DNA from: Thermomicrobiaceae bacterium
GTDB lineage: Bacteria > Chloroflexota > Chloroflexia > Thermomicrobiales > Thermomicrobiaceae
Direction of reading: 5' to 3'
Assembly (NCBI GenBank): GCA_007133615.1
Contig: SLMJ01000279.1
Span: 1 to 41,910, forward strand
DNA length: 41,910 nt
This document shows, piece by piece, positions 9,136 through 17,577 of this stretch. The notes below the pieces were generated by a model. The model did no database searches. It saw nothing but the letters and a program-made list of their open reading frames with translations, and was not told where the DNA came from. Both the position numbers and the translations under genes were made by a program. The stretch's first letter is position 1; each line of letters begins with the position of its first letter.

Positions 9136-9675
9136 ATGGCTACAGATACTCGCGATCGCCGTCCGCGGTCTGAAGAGGGCGGCGAACTGCAGGAGCACGT
9201 TGTACAGATCAACCGAGTCGCCAAGGTTATGCAGGGTGGCCGCCGGTTCAACTTCAGCACGATGGTTGTTGTTGGTGATGGACACGGCCGCGTCGGAGCA
9301 GGACTGGGTAAGGCGAACGAAGTCCCCGACTCGATTCGCAAGGGCGTGGATGCGGCCAAGAAGAACATGATCAATGTTCCGCTCGAAGGCCGGACCATTC
9401 CGCATGAGGTGGAAGTCAAGTTCGGCGGTGCCCGGGTCATGATGCGCCCGGCCGCACCCGGCACTGGCCTCGTTGCTGGTGGTGGTGTGCGTGCAGTCGT
9501 CGAGGCGGCTGGCATTCAGGACATCCTTGCCAAGTCTCTGGGCAGCGCCAACCCGGTCAACGTCACCAAGGCGGCAATCAAGGCTCTGAGTGAGCTTGAA
9601 TCCGCAGATGACGTTGCTCGCCGCCGTGGGGTCTCAGTTGAGAAGCTGCGGCCGAAGCGGAAAGAGGAGTCCTGA
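9136..9675 (+). CDS. rpsE: 30S ribosomal protein S5
   Basis: The 179-residue product is S5, involved in decoding accuracy and mRNA entry. The S5 signature [20 protein letters not shown] continues into [17 protein letters not shown], and the C-terminal domain with [21 protein letters not shown] is complete. The ATG at 9136 lies after GAAAGGCAGACGATTACAGTT. rpmD begins 2 bases after its stop, indicating coupling. Confidence 0.98.
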   Translation: MATDTRDRRPRSEEGGELQEHVVQINRVAKVMQGGRRFNFSTMVVVGDGHGRVGAGLGKANEVPDSIRKGVDAAKKNMINVPLEGRTIPHEVEVKFGGARVMMRPAAPGTGLVAGGGVRAVVEAAGIQDILAKSLGSANPVNVTKAAIKALSELESADDVARRRGVSVEKLRPKRKEES

Positions 9676-9677
9676 GA

Positions 9678-9902
9678 ATGGCTGATACGCTCAAGCTGAA
9701 GTATTTCCGGAGCGCGGTTGGCCGCAGCTGGGACCAGAAGGCGACTGTAAAGTCTCTCGGGTTCACGAAGCTGCATCAGACAGTGGAGCGCCCGGACAAC
9801 CCGTCGATTCGCGGGATGGTCTACAAGGTTCGCCATCTCGTGCGGATCGAGAACGAAGATGTCCCCGATGACGGGATGAAGCGAGACGACGCGGCGGAAT
9901 AA
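9678..9902 (+). CDS. rpmD: 50S ribosomal protein L30
   Basis: The 74-residue product is L30 (uL30). The motif LKYFRSAVGRSWDQKATVKS followed by LGFTKLHQTVERPDNPSIRG is diagnostic. It is about 14 residues longer than the common 60-residue form because of an acidic tail (NEDVPDDGMKRDDAAE). Its ribosome binding site (AGGAGTCC) lies inside the end of rpsE. Confidence 0.96.
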   Translation: MADTLKLKYFRSAVGRSWDQKATVKSLGFTKLHQTVERPDNPSIRGMVYKVRHLVRIENEDVPDDGMKRDDAAE

Positions 9903-9948
9903 CGGGACGGTGCCTGGCGCCGATCCGTTGCACAGGGAGAGATAACCA

Positions 9949-10389
9949 ATGGAATTGAACGATCTGAAACCTGCCGCCGGTTCCCGGAAGTCACGCAAGC
10001 GTGTTGGCCGAGGGAAGGCAACCGGCCAGGGTAAGACCGCCGGCCGAGGCATGAAGGGCCAGCTGGCCCGGAGCAAGGTGCGTGTCGGTTTCGAGGGTGG
10101 CCAGAACCCCATTTTCAAGCGGATGCCATTCCGGCGCGGGTTCACCAACATCTTCAAGACCGAGTACGAAGTTGTCAACGTCAAGCAACTTGCCCGGCTC
10201 GATGTCGATGGTCCGATTACGCCAGAGGTACTGGTTGAAAAAGGCGTAACACGAGGCCCGGAATACCTGGTGAAGATCCTTGGCGAAGGCGAAATCGATA
10301 AAGCCGTAACCGTTCAGGCGCACAAGTTCTCCGAGAGTGCTCGTTCGAAGATTGAGGCTGCCGGAGGAACGGCGGAGGTAATCGAGTAA
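9949..10389 (+). CDS. rplO: 50S ribosomal protein L15
   Basis: The 146-residue product is L15 (uL15), a late assembly protein. The Gly/Lys/Arg-rich N-terminus ([19 protein letters not shown]), then [19 protein letters not shown], is characteristic. The ATG has CAGGGAGAGATAACCA upstream. Its TAA shares one base with the secY ATG (TAATG), so secY translation is probably coupled. Confidence 0.98.
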   Translation: MELNDLKPAAGSRKSRKRVGRGKATGQGKTAGRGMKGQLARSKVRVGFEGGQNPIFKRMPFRRGFTNIFKTEYEVVNVKQLARLDVDGPITPEVLVEKGVTRGPEYLVKILGEGEIDKAVTVQAHKFSESARSKIEAAGGTAEVIE

Positions 10390-11687
10390 TGCTGCAGGCG
10401 GCCATCAACGCAGTCAAAATCCCTGACCTGCGCGCCAAGATCCTGTTCACGCTCGGAATCCTGTTGCTCTTCCGTTTTGTGGCAACGATTCCGGTTCCGG
10501 GCGTTAACCGGGATGCACTGGCCCAGCTGCTTCAGGACAATCAACTTCTTGGAATGCTGAATCTGTTTTCCGGAAGCACGCTGACGAACTTCTCCGTGGT
10601 GGCGATGGGTGTGTACCCCTACATTACGGCGTCCATTATCATGCAGTTGATGACGCCGATCGTCCCACGGCTCAGCGAGCTTTCCCGGGAAGGGAATCAG
10701 GGCCGCCAGCAGATCAATAAGTACACGAACTACCTGACCGTTCCGCTCGCGTTTCTGCAGAGCTTCGGTCAGGCAGCGATCATGTCGCAGGCTGGCGTGC
10801 TCGCCAACTTCGGACTCTTTGACTCAGATACTGCGCTCCGGAGTCTTGCGATTCTCATCACGCTGACCGCCGGAACCATGTTCCTGGTCTGGCTCGGTCA
10901 GTTGATTACCGAGGGCGGTATCGGGAACGGTATCTCGATCATTATCTTCGGCGGGATCGTTTCCGGTCTCCCCGGAGCGGTCGGGACGCTCGCTGGTGGC
11001 GACACACTGCAGCAGAACCTGATCGGTACCGTTGCATTCCTCTCCATCGGACTGGTCACGATCATCGGTATCGTGATGCTGAACGAAGGTCAGCGCCGTA
11101 TTCCGGTGCAGCACGCGAAGCGGGTTCGCCGCGGGCGCGTCTACGGAGGTGGCAGCACCTACGTCCCACTGAAGGTGAACTCTGCGGGCATGATCCCGCT
11201 CATCTTTGCAGTCAGTATCATGGTATTCCCCGGAATGGTTGCGGAGTTCCTGCAGACATCGGATACGGACTGGGTCGTGAACATCGCGAGCTCGATGGGG
11301 ACGATCTTCGATCCTCAGAACATCGTGTATCAGGTGATCTACTTCCTGATGGTGGTCGGCTTCACCTACTTCTACACGATGGTGCTGTTCCAGCAACAGC
11401 ACATCGCGGACAACCTGCAGCGTCAGGGTGCGTTCATTCCCGGGGTTCGCCCGGGCCGCAATACCGACGCCTACCTGACCCGCGTGCTGATGCGGATCAC
11501 CCTGGTTGGCGCTCTGGCTCTGGGAACAGTTGCGATTCTGCCGTTCATCGTATCCGAGATCACTGGAATCACCGCGCTGTTCCTCGGCGGTACGTCGCTA
11601 CTGATTGTGGTGGGCGTGGCCGTTGACACTATGCGACAACTCGAGGCGCAGCTGATGATGCGCAACTACGAAGGCTTTATCCGGTAG
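10389..11687 (+). CDS. secY: Preprotein translocase subunit SecY
   Basis: The 432-residue product is SecY, the channel of the Sec translocon in the inner membrane. About ten hydrophobic segments are visible. Family blocks include the first membrane segment with FRFVATIPVPGVN, the periplasmic GVYPYITASIIMQLMTPIVP, the plug region LFSGSTLTNFSVVAMG, and the cytoplasmic loop RRIPVQHAKRVRRGRVYGGG. The C-terminal end (MMRNYEGFIR) is typical. The start overlaps rplO by one base. Confidence 0.98.
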   Translation: MLQAAINAVKIPDLRAKILFTLGILLLFRFVATIPVPGVNRDALAQLLQDNQLLGMLNLFSGSTLTNFSVVAMGVYPYITASIIMQLMTPIVPRLSELSREGNQGRQQINKYTNYLTVPLAFLQSFGQAAIMSQAGVLANFGLFDSDTALRSLAILITLTAGTMFLVWLGQLITEGGIGNGISIIIFGGIVSGLPGAVGTLAGGDTLQQNLIGTVAFLSIGLVTIIGIVMLNEGQRRIPVQHAKRVRRGRVYGGGSTYVPLKVNSAGMIPLIFAVSIMVFPGMVAEFLQTSDTDWVVNIASSMGTIFDPQNIVYQVIYFLMVVGFTYFYTMVLFQQQHIADNLQRQGAFIPGVRPGRNTDAYLTRVLMRITLVGALALGTVAILPFIVSEITGITALFLGGTSLLIVVGVAVDTMRQLEAQLMMRNYEGFIR

Positions 11688-11702
11688 GGAAGGGGCACGT
11701 TC

Positions 11703-12389
11703 GTGGCTGAACATGCCGTGAACTACGTGATTATCGTTGGACCGCAGGGGGCTGGGAAAGGCACCCAGGCCGCTGCGGTTGCGCCCCGGCTCGGACTCGA
11801 GCACGTGGCGACGGGAGACCTGTTTCGGGCAATCCTGAAATCGGAATCTGAACTTGGCGATGAAGTTCGTCACTACTATGACCAGGGCGCACTGGTTCCG
11901 GACGATCTGACGATCCGGGTGCTGTTTGCTCACATCGAGCAACTGCAGGAGGAAAAGCGCGGAACGACCGGCGTCCTGCTGGATGGCTTCCCGCGAAACG
12001 CAGCTCAAGCGAAGTCGCTCGACGATGCGCTGGCGGAACGCGGAGAAGCGATCTCCGCTGTGGTGCTGGTCGATGTGCCGCGTCCCGAGCTGATGAAACG
12101 ACTCACCGGGCGTCTGGTCTGCTCGAATTGCGGTGCGACCTATCATCGCGAGTTCAACCCGCCGAAGTCGGCCGAAACGTGTGATCAGTGTGGCGGCGAA
12201 CTCTTCCAGCGCAGTGACGACACACCAGAGGCCGTCGAAAAGCGGCTCGAGATCTACTATGAGCAGACCGAACCGATTCTCGAACACTACCGGGAACAGG
12301 GTGTTCTGCTCGAGATCGACGGAAATCGGGAGATCGATTCCGTCACCGCGGATATCCTGGACTCATTGAAAGACCGGGTTAGCGCCTGA
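11703..12389 (+). CDS. adk: Adenylate kinase with zinc-finger lid
   Basis: Adenylate kinase interconverts ATP, AMP and ADP in the cytosol. The 228-residue product has the P-loop GPQGAGKG (about 13-20), the AMP-binding ATGDLFRAI and LLDGFPRNAAQA motifs, and a long lid with four cysteines (C140, C143, C160, C163; C-x2-C-x16-C-x2-C), the zinc-type lid usual in Gram-positive and Chloroflexota enzymes. Start is GTG with AGGGAAGGGGCAC upstream. It overlaps map by one base. Confidence 0.97.
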   Translation: MAEHAVNYVIIVGPQGAGKGTQAAAVAPRLGLEHVATGDLFRAILKSESELGDEVRHYYDQGALVPDDLTIRVLFAHIEQLQEEKRGTTGVLLDGFPRNAAQAKSLDDALAERGEAISAVVLVDVPRPELMKRLTGRLVCSNCGATYHREFNPPKSAETCDQCGGELFQRSDDTPEAVEKRLEIYYEQTEPILEHYREQGVLLEIDGNREIDSVTADILDSLKDRVSA

Positions 12390-13153
12390 TGCAGGTAACG
12401 CTGAAGTCGTCACGGGAAATCGAGCGGATGCGAGCAGCCGGCCAGATCGTGGCCGAGGTGCATGAGATCCTGCGCGATAACACCCGCCCCGGCGTGACGA
12501 CGGGCGAGCTTAATGAACTGGCTCATCAACACATCGTCAGGAGCAATGGAACGCCATCGTTCCTTGGATACCACGGATTCCCGGGAAGCATCTGCACGTC
12601 AGTCAATGACCAGATCGTGCACGGGATTCCCGGAGATCGTGTATTGAACGACGGTGACATTGTCTCAATCGATGTGGGCGTTATCTACGATGGCTATCAC
12701 GGAGACGCGGCCCGAACGCTGGCTGTCGGAGACGTCACAAGCGAGGTTGCGGATCTGATCCGGGTAACCGAGGAGTCATTCTGGGCCGGAATCAAGCACG
12801 CCGTCGACGGGAATCGACTCGGCGACATCGGCGCGGCGATTCAGGCACACGCGGAATCAAATGGCTTCCATGTTGTGCAGGAGTACGTGGGACACGGGAT
12901 CGGGCGAGAGATGCACGAAGCACCGCAGGTCCCGAACTATGGCGAGCCCGGCACCGGAAGGAAACTGCGTCAGGGTATGACGCTCGCGATCGAACCGATG
13001 TTGAACATCGGTTCAGCGGGAACCCGCCAACTGGACGACGGTTGGACGGTGGTCACCGAAAGTGGTGGCTATTCGGCACATTACGAGAACACGGTCTGCG
13101 TGACTGCCGGAGAGCCAGACGTGCTCACGCTACTGGCCACTCATGTGGTATAG
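12389..13153 (+). CDS. map: Methionine aminopeptidase, type I
   Basis: This enzyme removes the initiator methionine from new proteins. The 254-residue product has the five metal ligands in their usual contexts: Asp in SIDVGVIYDGYHGD and DAART, His in GHGIGREMHEAP, Glu in AIEPM and Glu in HYENTV. There is no N-terminal zinc finger or SH3 extension, as in bacterial type Ia. The ATG shares one base with the adk TGA. A 171 bp gap follows, where infA is usually found. Confidence 0.97.
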   Translation: MQVTLKSSREIERMRAAGQIVAEVHEILRDNTRPGVTTGELNELAHQHIVRSNGTPSFLGYHGFPGSICTSVNDQIVHGIPGDRVLNDGDIVSIDVGVIYDGYHGDAARTLAVGDVTSEVADLIRVTEESFWAGIKHAVDGNRLGDIGAAIQAHAESNGFHVVQEYVGHGIGREMHEAPQVPNYGEPGTGRKLRQGMTLAIEPMLNIGSAGTRQLDDGWTVVTESGGYSAHYENTVCVTAGEPDVLTLLATHVV

Positions 13154-13324
13154 TTAGCGTTTGTGGCGTATGGCAAGTCCTGCGCCAATTTTGCGTGTCT
13201 TGTGCTCGCGCGTTGATATTACACGATGGATTGAGCAGGACACGTACCGAAACAGGTAACGAAAGACGAAAGCCCGCAGAGCATCTGAGCGTGCAGGGCG
13301 ATCTGGATAACAGGGAGACGATCA
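13154..13324 (+). other. map-rpmJ spacer without infA
   Basis: Translation initiation factor IF-1 (infA, about 72 codons) normally sits here, but no frame of that length is open in these 171 bases. The spacer can fold: GTGTC and TGCTC (13195-13207) pair with GAGCA and GACAC (13233-13243) with a small internal bulge. A weak promoter-like pair (TTGCGT 13191-13196, GATATT 13215-13220) is present but not convincing. Confidence 0.5.
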
Positions 13325-13438
13325 ATGAAAGTGCAAGCTTCCGTCAAACGGCGGTGTGATAGCTGCCAGATCATCAAGCGCAAAGGTGTCGTGCGGGTGA
13401 TCTGCTCGAATCCGAAGCACAAGCAGCGGCAAGGCTAG
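13325..13438 (+). CDS. rpmJ: 50S ribosomal protein L36
   Basis: This 37-residue ORF starts at the ATG at 13325 with CAGGGAGACGATCA upstream. It begins [20 protein letters not shown] and ends [11 protein letters not shown], the zinc-binding C+ form of L36 with ligands C11, C14, C27 and H32. L36 helps fold 23S rRNA at the base of the L7/L12 stalk. It is 13 bp upstream of rpsM, the standard order. Confidence 0.97.
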   Translation: MKVQASVKRRCDSCQIIKRKGVVRVICSNPKHKQRQG

Positions 13439-13451
13439 AAAGGCAGGCACC

Positions 13452-13826
13452 GTGGCACGTATCGCAGGAGTTGACCTTCCGCGGGACAAGCGAGTTCTGG
13501 TTGGCCTGACCTACATCTATGGTGTTGGCCACACCACCAGCAAGCAGTTGCTGGACCGAACCGGTATCACTGAAGACACGCGGGTTCGTGATCTCACCGA
13601 CGACGAAATCGCCCGGCTCAGAGAGGTGCTGGAGCGCGAAATGGTCGTCGAGGGTGATCTTCGCCGCGAGAAGAACATGAGCATCAAGCGGCTGATGGAT
13701 ATCGGCTGCTATCGGGGTCTGCGACATCGCCGCGGCCTGCCAGCTCGTGGTCAGCGGACCAAGACCAATGCTCGCACCCGTAAGGGACCGAAGCAGACCA
13801 TTGGCGGGAAGAAAAAGGGGCGCTAG
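13452..13826 (+). CDS. rpsM: 30S ribosomal protein S13
   Basis: The 124-residue product is S13, which forms intersubunit bridges and contacts P-site tRNA. It starts [20 protein letters not shown], has [12 protein letters not shown], and the basic tail with [20 protein letters not shown]. The start is GTG, preceded by GAAAGGCAGGCACC. After the stop, an 84 bp spacer contains short palindromes (CCAGGCCTGG at 13840-13849 and GGCCC/GGGCC at 13848-13863). Confidence 0.98.
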   Translation: MARIAGVDLPRDKRVLVGLTYIYGVGHTTSKQLLDRTGITEDTRVRDLTDDEIARLREVLEREMVVEGDLRREKNMSIKRLMDIGCYRGLRHRRGLPARGQRTKTNARTRKGPKQTIGGKKKGR

Positions 13827-13910
13827 CCAGCGGCTGGTGCCAGGCCTGGCCCCGTATCGGGCCGGATGTAGTGGATTCACGACACAGGATTTGGCTGGAG
13901 AGGCAAAAGC

Positions 13911-14315
13911 ATGGCGGATCGACGACGTGGTGGACAGCGAGGACGTGTACGGCGAAGAGACAGGAAGAATATTCCTCGTGGGCGTGCCTATATTCAGGCG
14001 ACGTTCAACAACACCATCATAACCCTGTCTGATCAGGCCGGTAACGTCGTTGCCTGGTCCAGTGCCGGCGCAAGCGGATTCAAAGGCTCCCGCAAGAGCA
14101 CCCCGTATGCCGCTCAGGTAGCGGCAGAGGGCGCAGCTCGTAAGGCGATGGAGCACGGAATGCGCTCGGTTGAAGTTCTCGTCAAGGGCCCGGGTTCGGG
14201 TCGTGAAATGGCGATTCGTTCATTGCAATCCGCCGGACTGCAGGTGTCCTCAATCAGTGATGTGACACCGATTCCGCACAACGGTTGCCGGCCGCCGAAG
14301 CGCCGCCGCGTTTAG
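13911..14315 (+). CDS. rpsK: 30S ribosomal protein S11
   Basis: The 134-residue product is S11, part of the mRNA exit platform. After a basic N-terminus it shows [20 protein letters not shown], then [19 protein letters not shown] and the conserved end [18 protein letters not shown]. The ATG at 13911 is preceded by TGGAGAGGCAAAAGC. rpsD, which usually follows, is missing and a 159 bp structured gap leads to rpoA. Confidence 0.98.
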   Translation: MADRRRGGQRGRVRRRDRKNIPRGRAYIQATFNNTIITLSDQAGNVVAWSSAGASGFKGSRKSTPYAAQVAAEGAARKAMEHGMRSVEVLVKGPGSGREMAIRSLQSAGLQVSSISDVTPIPHNGCRPPKRRRV

Positions 14316-14382
14316 TGGCGATGTGCAATCGCGCACCAGTCAAACCGATTGCGGGCAGGTCCTGATTCAATTCGACGATCGT

Positions 14383-14448
14383 GCGCCAGCAATAGTCTGG
14401 CCCCTCAGCCTGAGTGTTAGCGCTGAGCGGTGCAGATGTGACTGGCGC
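14383..14448 (+). promoter_or_regulatory. Possible alternative-structure leader before rpoA
   Basis: GCCAG (14385-14389) can pair locally with CTGGC (14397-14401). A longer copy, GCGCCAG (14383-14389), can instead pair with CTGGCGC (14442-14448), enclosing a CTCAGC/GCTGAG hairpin (14404-14409 with 14422-14427). The two folds exclude each other. They lie where rpsD is normally found and end about 11 bases before the AGGAGG site of rpoA. A regulatory switch is an inference. Confidence 0.35.
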
Positions 14449-14474
14449 CCCCAGGACAGAGGAGGCGGATTCGC

Positions 14475-15461
14475 TTGTTGGAAATAGCTCAACCGAAGGT
14501 ACAGGAAACAGAATCCGGACATAACTACGGCCGGTTCATTATCGATCCGCTCGAGCCGGGTTACGGGATTACCATCGGGAACGCGCTGCGCCGGATTCTG
14601 CTGCGCTCGCTTCCGGGTGCAGCGATAACCCGGGTACGCATCGCCGATGTCTGGCACGAGTTTTCCTCGGTGGAAGGCGTTCGCGAGGACGTCACCGAGA
14701 TCGTGCTCAATCTCAAACGCGTGCGACTGCGGATCGAATCCGAGACATTCCAGGAAGCGCGGGCGAGCCTGTTCTTTCAGGGAAGCGGTCCGGTAACAGC
14801 GGGCGATATTGATTGGCCCGGCGAACTGGAAGTTGTCAACCCGGATCAGGTCATCGCACACCTTGACAACGATTCCTCCCGGATCGAAATGGACCTGGTC
14901 GTCTCTCGTGGGCGTGGGTATCAGCCGGCGGAGTCACAGGAGATCTTCACCATCGGTGAGATCCCGGTTGATGCGATCTTCACGCCGATCGAGAAGGTCA
15001 ACTACGTGGTGGAACACACCCGGGTTGGCCAGATGACTGACTATGACCGGTTGATCGTTGAGATCATCACAGACGGGACGATTGAGCCGTCAGACGCGCT
15101 GTCGGAAGCGGCTCAGATTCTGGTCAACCACGGCAAGCTCATTGCCGATTTCAATCGTGATGCCGTGGAGGCACCGGAGGAAACCGCTGCTGCGCTGCCG
15201 GAGGTTGATAACCGGCCGTTGTCCGAACTCGGCCTGTCGCCGCGAGTGTTGAACGCGCTTCGCAGCCGGCAGATCGAGCGAGTCGGTCAGGTTATGGCGA
15301 TGGAGCCGGATCAGTTGCTCTCGATCCGGAACTTCGGTCCGCGATCGCTGCAGGAGTTGCGAGATCAACTCGCCGAGCACGGCTACCAGTTTGATGCGCT
15401 CGACGCTGTTGTCGGCGACGCTGGTGGATCAGGTTCATCGAATGATGGGAATGAGGAGTAA
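14475..15461 (+). CDS. rpoA: RNA polymerase alpha subunit (TTG start)
   Basis: The 328-residue product is RpoA, which nucleates RNA polymerase assembly and contacts UP elements and activators. The N-terminal domain (about 1-230) has FIIDPLEPGYGITIGNALRR and LLRSLPGAAITRVRI. The C-terminal domain (about 245-305) has LSELGLSPRVLNALRSRQIE and LLSIRNFGPRSLQELRDQL. The frame starts TTG TTG at 14475/14478 with GAGGAGGCGG upstream; the first gives the usual MLEI start. The tail is Gly/Ser/Asn-rich. rplQ follows after 6 bp. Confidence 0.98.
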   Translation: MLEIAQPKVQETESGHNYGRFIIDPLEPGYGITIGNALRRILLRSLPGAAITRVRIADVWHEFSSVEGVREDVTEIVLNLKRVRLRIESETFQEARASLFFQGSGPVTAGDIDWPGELEVVNPDQVIAHLDNDSSRIEMDLVVSRGRGYQPAESQEIFTIGEIPVDAIFTPIEKVNYVVEHTRVGQMTDYDRLIVEIITDGTIEPSDALSEAAQILVNHGKLIADFNRDAVEAPEETAAALPEVDNRPLSELGLSPRVLNALRSRQIERVGQVMAMEPDQLLSIRNFGPRSLQELRDQLAEHGYQFDALDAVVGDAGGSGSSNDGNEE

Positions 15462-15467
15462 GCCGCG

Positions 15468-15821
15468 ATGAGGCATCGGGTTAGAGGCCGCAAGCTCGGC
15501 CGCGACGCGACACAACGTAAGGCGTTGATGCGCAACCTGGCAGTTTCGCTGATCCTGCATGAGCGTATTCGCACCACCGAGTCGAAGGCCAAAGAGCTTC
15601 GTCCGTATGTGGAAAAGCTGGTGACCATGGCGCGGGAAGACTCCCAGCATCACCGCAACCTGGTGATGTCACGGTTGTCTGATGACCGGGCAGTTGAAAA
15701 GCTGTTCGACGTGATTGGCCCGCGGTTTGAAGATCAGCCGGGTGGATACACGCGTATCTACAAGCTGGGTAACCGGCGAGGCGACAATGCCGAGATGTCG
15801 CTGATCGAGTTCATCGCCTAG
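15468..15821 (+). CDS. rplQ: 50S ribosomal protein L17
   Basis: The 117-residue product is L17 (bL17). It starts [20 protein letters not shown] and keeps [20 protein letters not shown] and the end [20 protein letters not shown], all family hallmarks. GAGTAAGCCGCG precedes the ATG, and the gene is coupled closely to rpoA, the normal end of the alpha operon. Confidence 0.98.
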   Translation: MRHRVRGRKLGRDATQRKALMRNLAVSLILHERIRTTESKAKELRPYVEKLVTMAREDSQHHRNLVMSRLSDDRAVEKLFDVIGPRFEDQPGGYTRIYKLGNRRGDNAEMSLIEFIA

Positions 15822-15837
15822 GTTCGGCGAGTGTGGC

Positions 15838-16671
15838 GTGGTTAGCGAGCGGCACGTCCGCATCGATCTTGGTTATGACGGACGGCACTACTATGGCTCG
15901 CAAAGGCAACCGAACGTTCGAACAGTTCAGGAAGAACTCGAACGGACGATTGCTGGCATCACGCAACAGGAACCGAGACTGGCCTTCGCAGGACGCACCG
16001 ACCGCGGCGTTCACGCAATTGGCCAGGTCGCATCCGGATCAGTGTCATGGACAGGTGATCTGGAACGTTTGCGACACGCGATCGATTCGCGGTCACCGGA
16101 AGACCTCAGGGTTTACCGGGTAAGCGACGCTGAAGACGGCTTTCATGCCAGGTTCAGCGCGTCCCGGCGAGAGTACCGCTACCGGGTCCTACGCAGTGAT
16201 CTTGCCCCGGTATTGCTGCGAGGCCTGATGTGGCCGGTTCGGAAATCGATAGATCTGAACCGTCTGAACGACGCAAGTAAACGACTCGTCGGCGAACGAG
16301 ATTTCCGGTCGTTTACAGGCGCCGGACAGGGAGCCGGAAGCGCGACAACGAACACGAAGCGATCGCTTGATGTCGCCGAGTGGCGACGACTGGACAACTT
16401 GATTGAACCAGGTGGCGAACTCTACGAGTTCCGTGTTCGGGCAAATGCATTTCTACCTCATATGGTGCGGAATCTGGCAGGAGCCCTGATCGAAATCGGA
16501 ACCGGAGAGCGCCCGGCAGAGTGGATCGATGAATTGCTCGAACGCCGGGATCGAACAATAGCGCCACCGCCCGCTCCGCCAGAAGGTTTGATTCTGTGGA
16601 GCGTTGAATATCACGATGAAGTCGGTACGAACGAGAAACCGGGACACGTCGCCGGTCAGGAGCAGGAGTAA
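15838..16671 (+). CDS. truA: tRNA pseudouridine synthase A
   Basis: TruA makes pseudouridine at positions 38-40 of tRNA anticodon arms. The 277-residue product starts at GTG 15838 with RIDLGYDGRHYYGSQRQP. The catalytic motif AGRTDRGVHAIGQV puts the nucleophilic Asp at about residue 55. HARFSASRREYRYRV and the C-terminal FLPHMVRNLAGALIEIGTG are typical TruA blocks. There is no clear ribosome binding site. It lies 16 bp after rplQ and 6 bp before rplM, an arrangement common in Gram-positive-like genomes. Confidence 0.95.
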   Translation: MVSERHVRIDLGYDGRHYYGSQRQPNVRTVQEELERTIAGITQQEPRLAFAGRTDRGVHAIGQVASGSVSWTGDLERLRHAIDSRSPEDLRVYRVSDAEDGFHARFSASRREYRYRVLRSDLAPVLLRGLMWPVRKSIDLNRLNDASKRLVGERDFRSFTGAGQGAGSATTNTKRSLDVAEWRRLDNLIEPGGELYEFRVRANAFLPHMVRNLAGALIEIGTGERPAEWIDELLERRDRTIAPPPAPPEGLILWSVEYHDEVGTNEKPGHVAGQEQE

Positions 16672-16677
16672 CCGAGC

Positions 16678-17136
16678 ATGAGTACGAAAACGTATTCACC
16701 AAAGCCGTCAGACATTCAGCGTGAATGGTTCATTGTGGACGCTGAAGGTCAGACCCTGGGCCGGCTGGCAACGGAAGTCGCCCGGGTTCTGCGTGGCAAG
16801 CACAAGCCCACCTATGCACCGCATATGGACATGGGAGACTGTGTGATCATCATCAACGCGGACAAGATCCGTGTGACGGGCAACAAAGAGCGTGACAAGC
16901 TGTACTACCGGCATACGCAGTATCCAGGCGGGTTGCGCTGGCTGAACTATGATCAGATGAAGAACCGCCACCCAACCTACCCGGTTGAGAAGGCGGTGCG
17001 CGGTATGCTGCCGAAGAACAACCTGGGCAGCCAGATGTTCAAGAAGCTGCGCGTTTACACCGGACCGGATCATCCGCACGAAGCACAGCAGCCGAAGCCA
17101 CTGCCGATTCGTGGTATCAAGGGCAAGGAGAGCTAA
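16678..17136 (+). CDS. rplM: 50S ribosomal protein L13
   Basis: The 152-residue product is L13 (uL13), an early large-subunit assembly protein. It has [39 protein letters not shown], the [12 protein letters not shown] block and the end [20 protein letters not shown]. The ATG follows AGGAGCAGGAGTAACCGAGC, a good ribosome binding site inside the truA end. rpsI follows after 3 bp. Confidence 0.98.
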   Translation: MSTKTYSPKPSDIQREWFIVDAEGQTLGRLATEVARVLRGKHKPTYAPHMDMGDCVIIINADKIRVTGNKERDKLYYRHTQYPGGLRWLNYDQMKNRHPTYPVEKAVRGMLPKNNLGSQMFKKLRVYTGPDHPHEAQQPKPLPIRGIKGKES

Positions 17137-17139
17137 CAG

Positions 17140-17577
17140 GTGGAAGCAGGAACCGCTACTCAGGAAACAACCAACCAGCAGTCTGGCAACCGCTACTACT
17201 ACGGAGTCGGTCGCCGGAAGTCGAGCGTCGCCCGGGTCCGCCTTTTCCCCGGCCAGGGCAACATCATGGTGAACAACCGCTCGCTGCAGGAGTATTTTGG
17301 TAACCGGGACGTCTACCAGACGATCATCGCGGAGCCGCTGCGCCTGATGAACCTGGTCGATCGGTTCGATATGCAGATCCGCGTTACCGGCGGTGGACTG
17401 TCGGGTCAGGCCGAGGCAATCCGACACGCCATCTCCCGCGCGCTGACCGAATTCGACGCCGAGTTCCGCCCGGCGCTGAAGCAGGCCGGCCTGCTGACTC
17501 GTGATGCACGGGTCAAGGAGCGCAAGAAGGTCGGACTCAAGCGTGCGCGTAAGGCTCCGCAGTACACCAAGCGCTAG
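17140..17577 (+). CDS. rpsI: 30S ribosomal protein S9
   Basis: The 145-residue product is S9, whose C-terminal tail reaches the P-site tRNA anticodon. After a local N-terminal extension (about 17 residues, Gln/Thr-rich) it shows [20 protein letters not shown], then [18 protein letters not shown] and the invariant end [18 protein letters not shown]. The start is GTG. It closes the + strand cluster: its TAG overlaps the TAG of the convergent minus-strand gene in the shared tetramer CTAG (17574-17577). Confidence 0.98.
   Translation: MEAGTATQETTNQQSGNRYYYGVGRRKSSVARVRLFPGQGNIMVNNRSLQEYFGNRDVYQTIIAEPLRLMNLVDRFDMQIRVTGGGLSGQAEAIRHAISRALTEFDAEFRPALKQAGLLTRDARVKERKKVGLKRARKAPQYTKR

Noticed and set aside
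10824-11402. 192-codon minus-strand frame inside secY
   Set aside because: It is antisense to membrane segments of SecY, and its Asp/His/Arg-rich product is a known artefact of hydrophobic genes.
13154-13324. Hidden infA or a tRNA in the map-rpmJ gap
   Set aside because: No frame long enough for IF-1 is open, and I could find no cloverleaf with anticodon and acceptor pairing.
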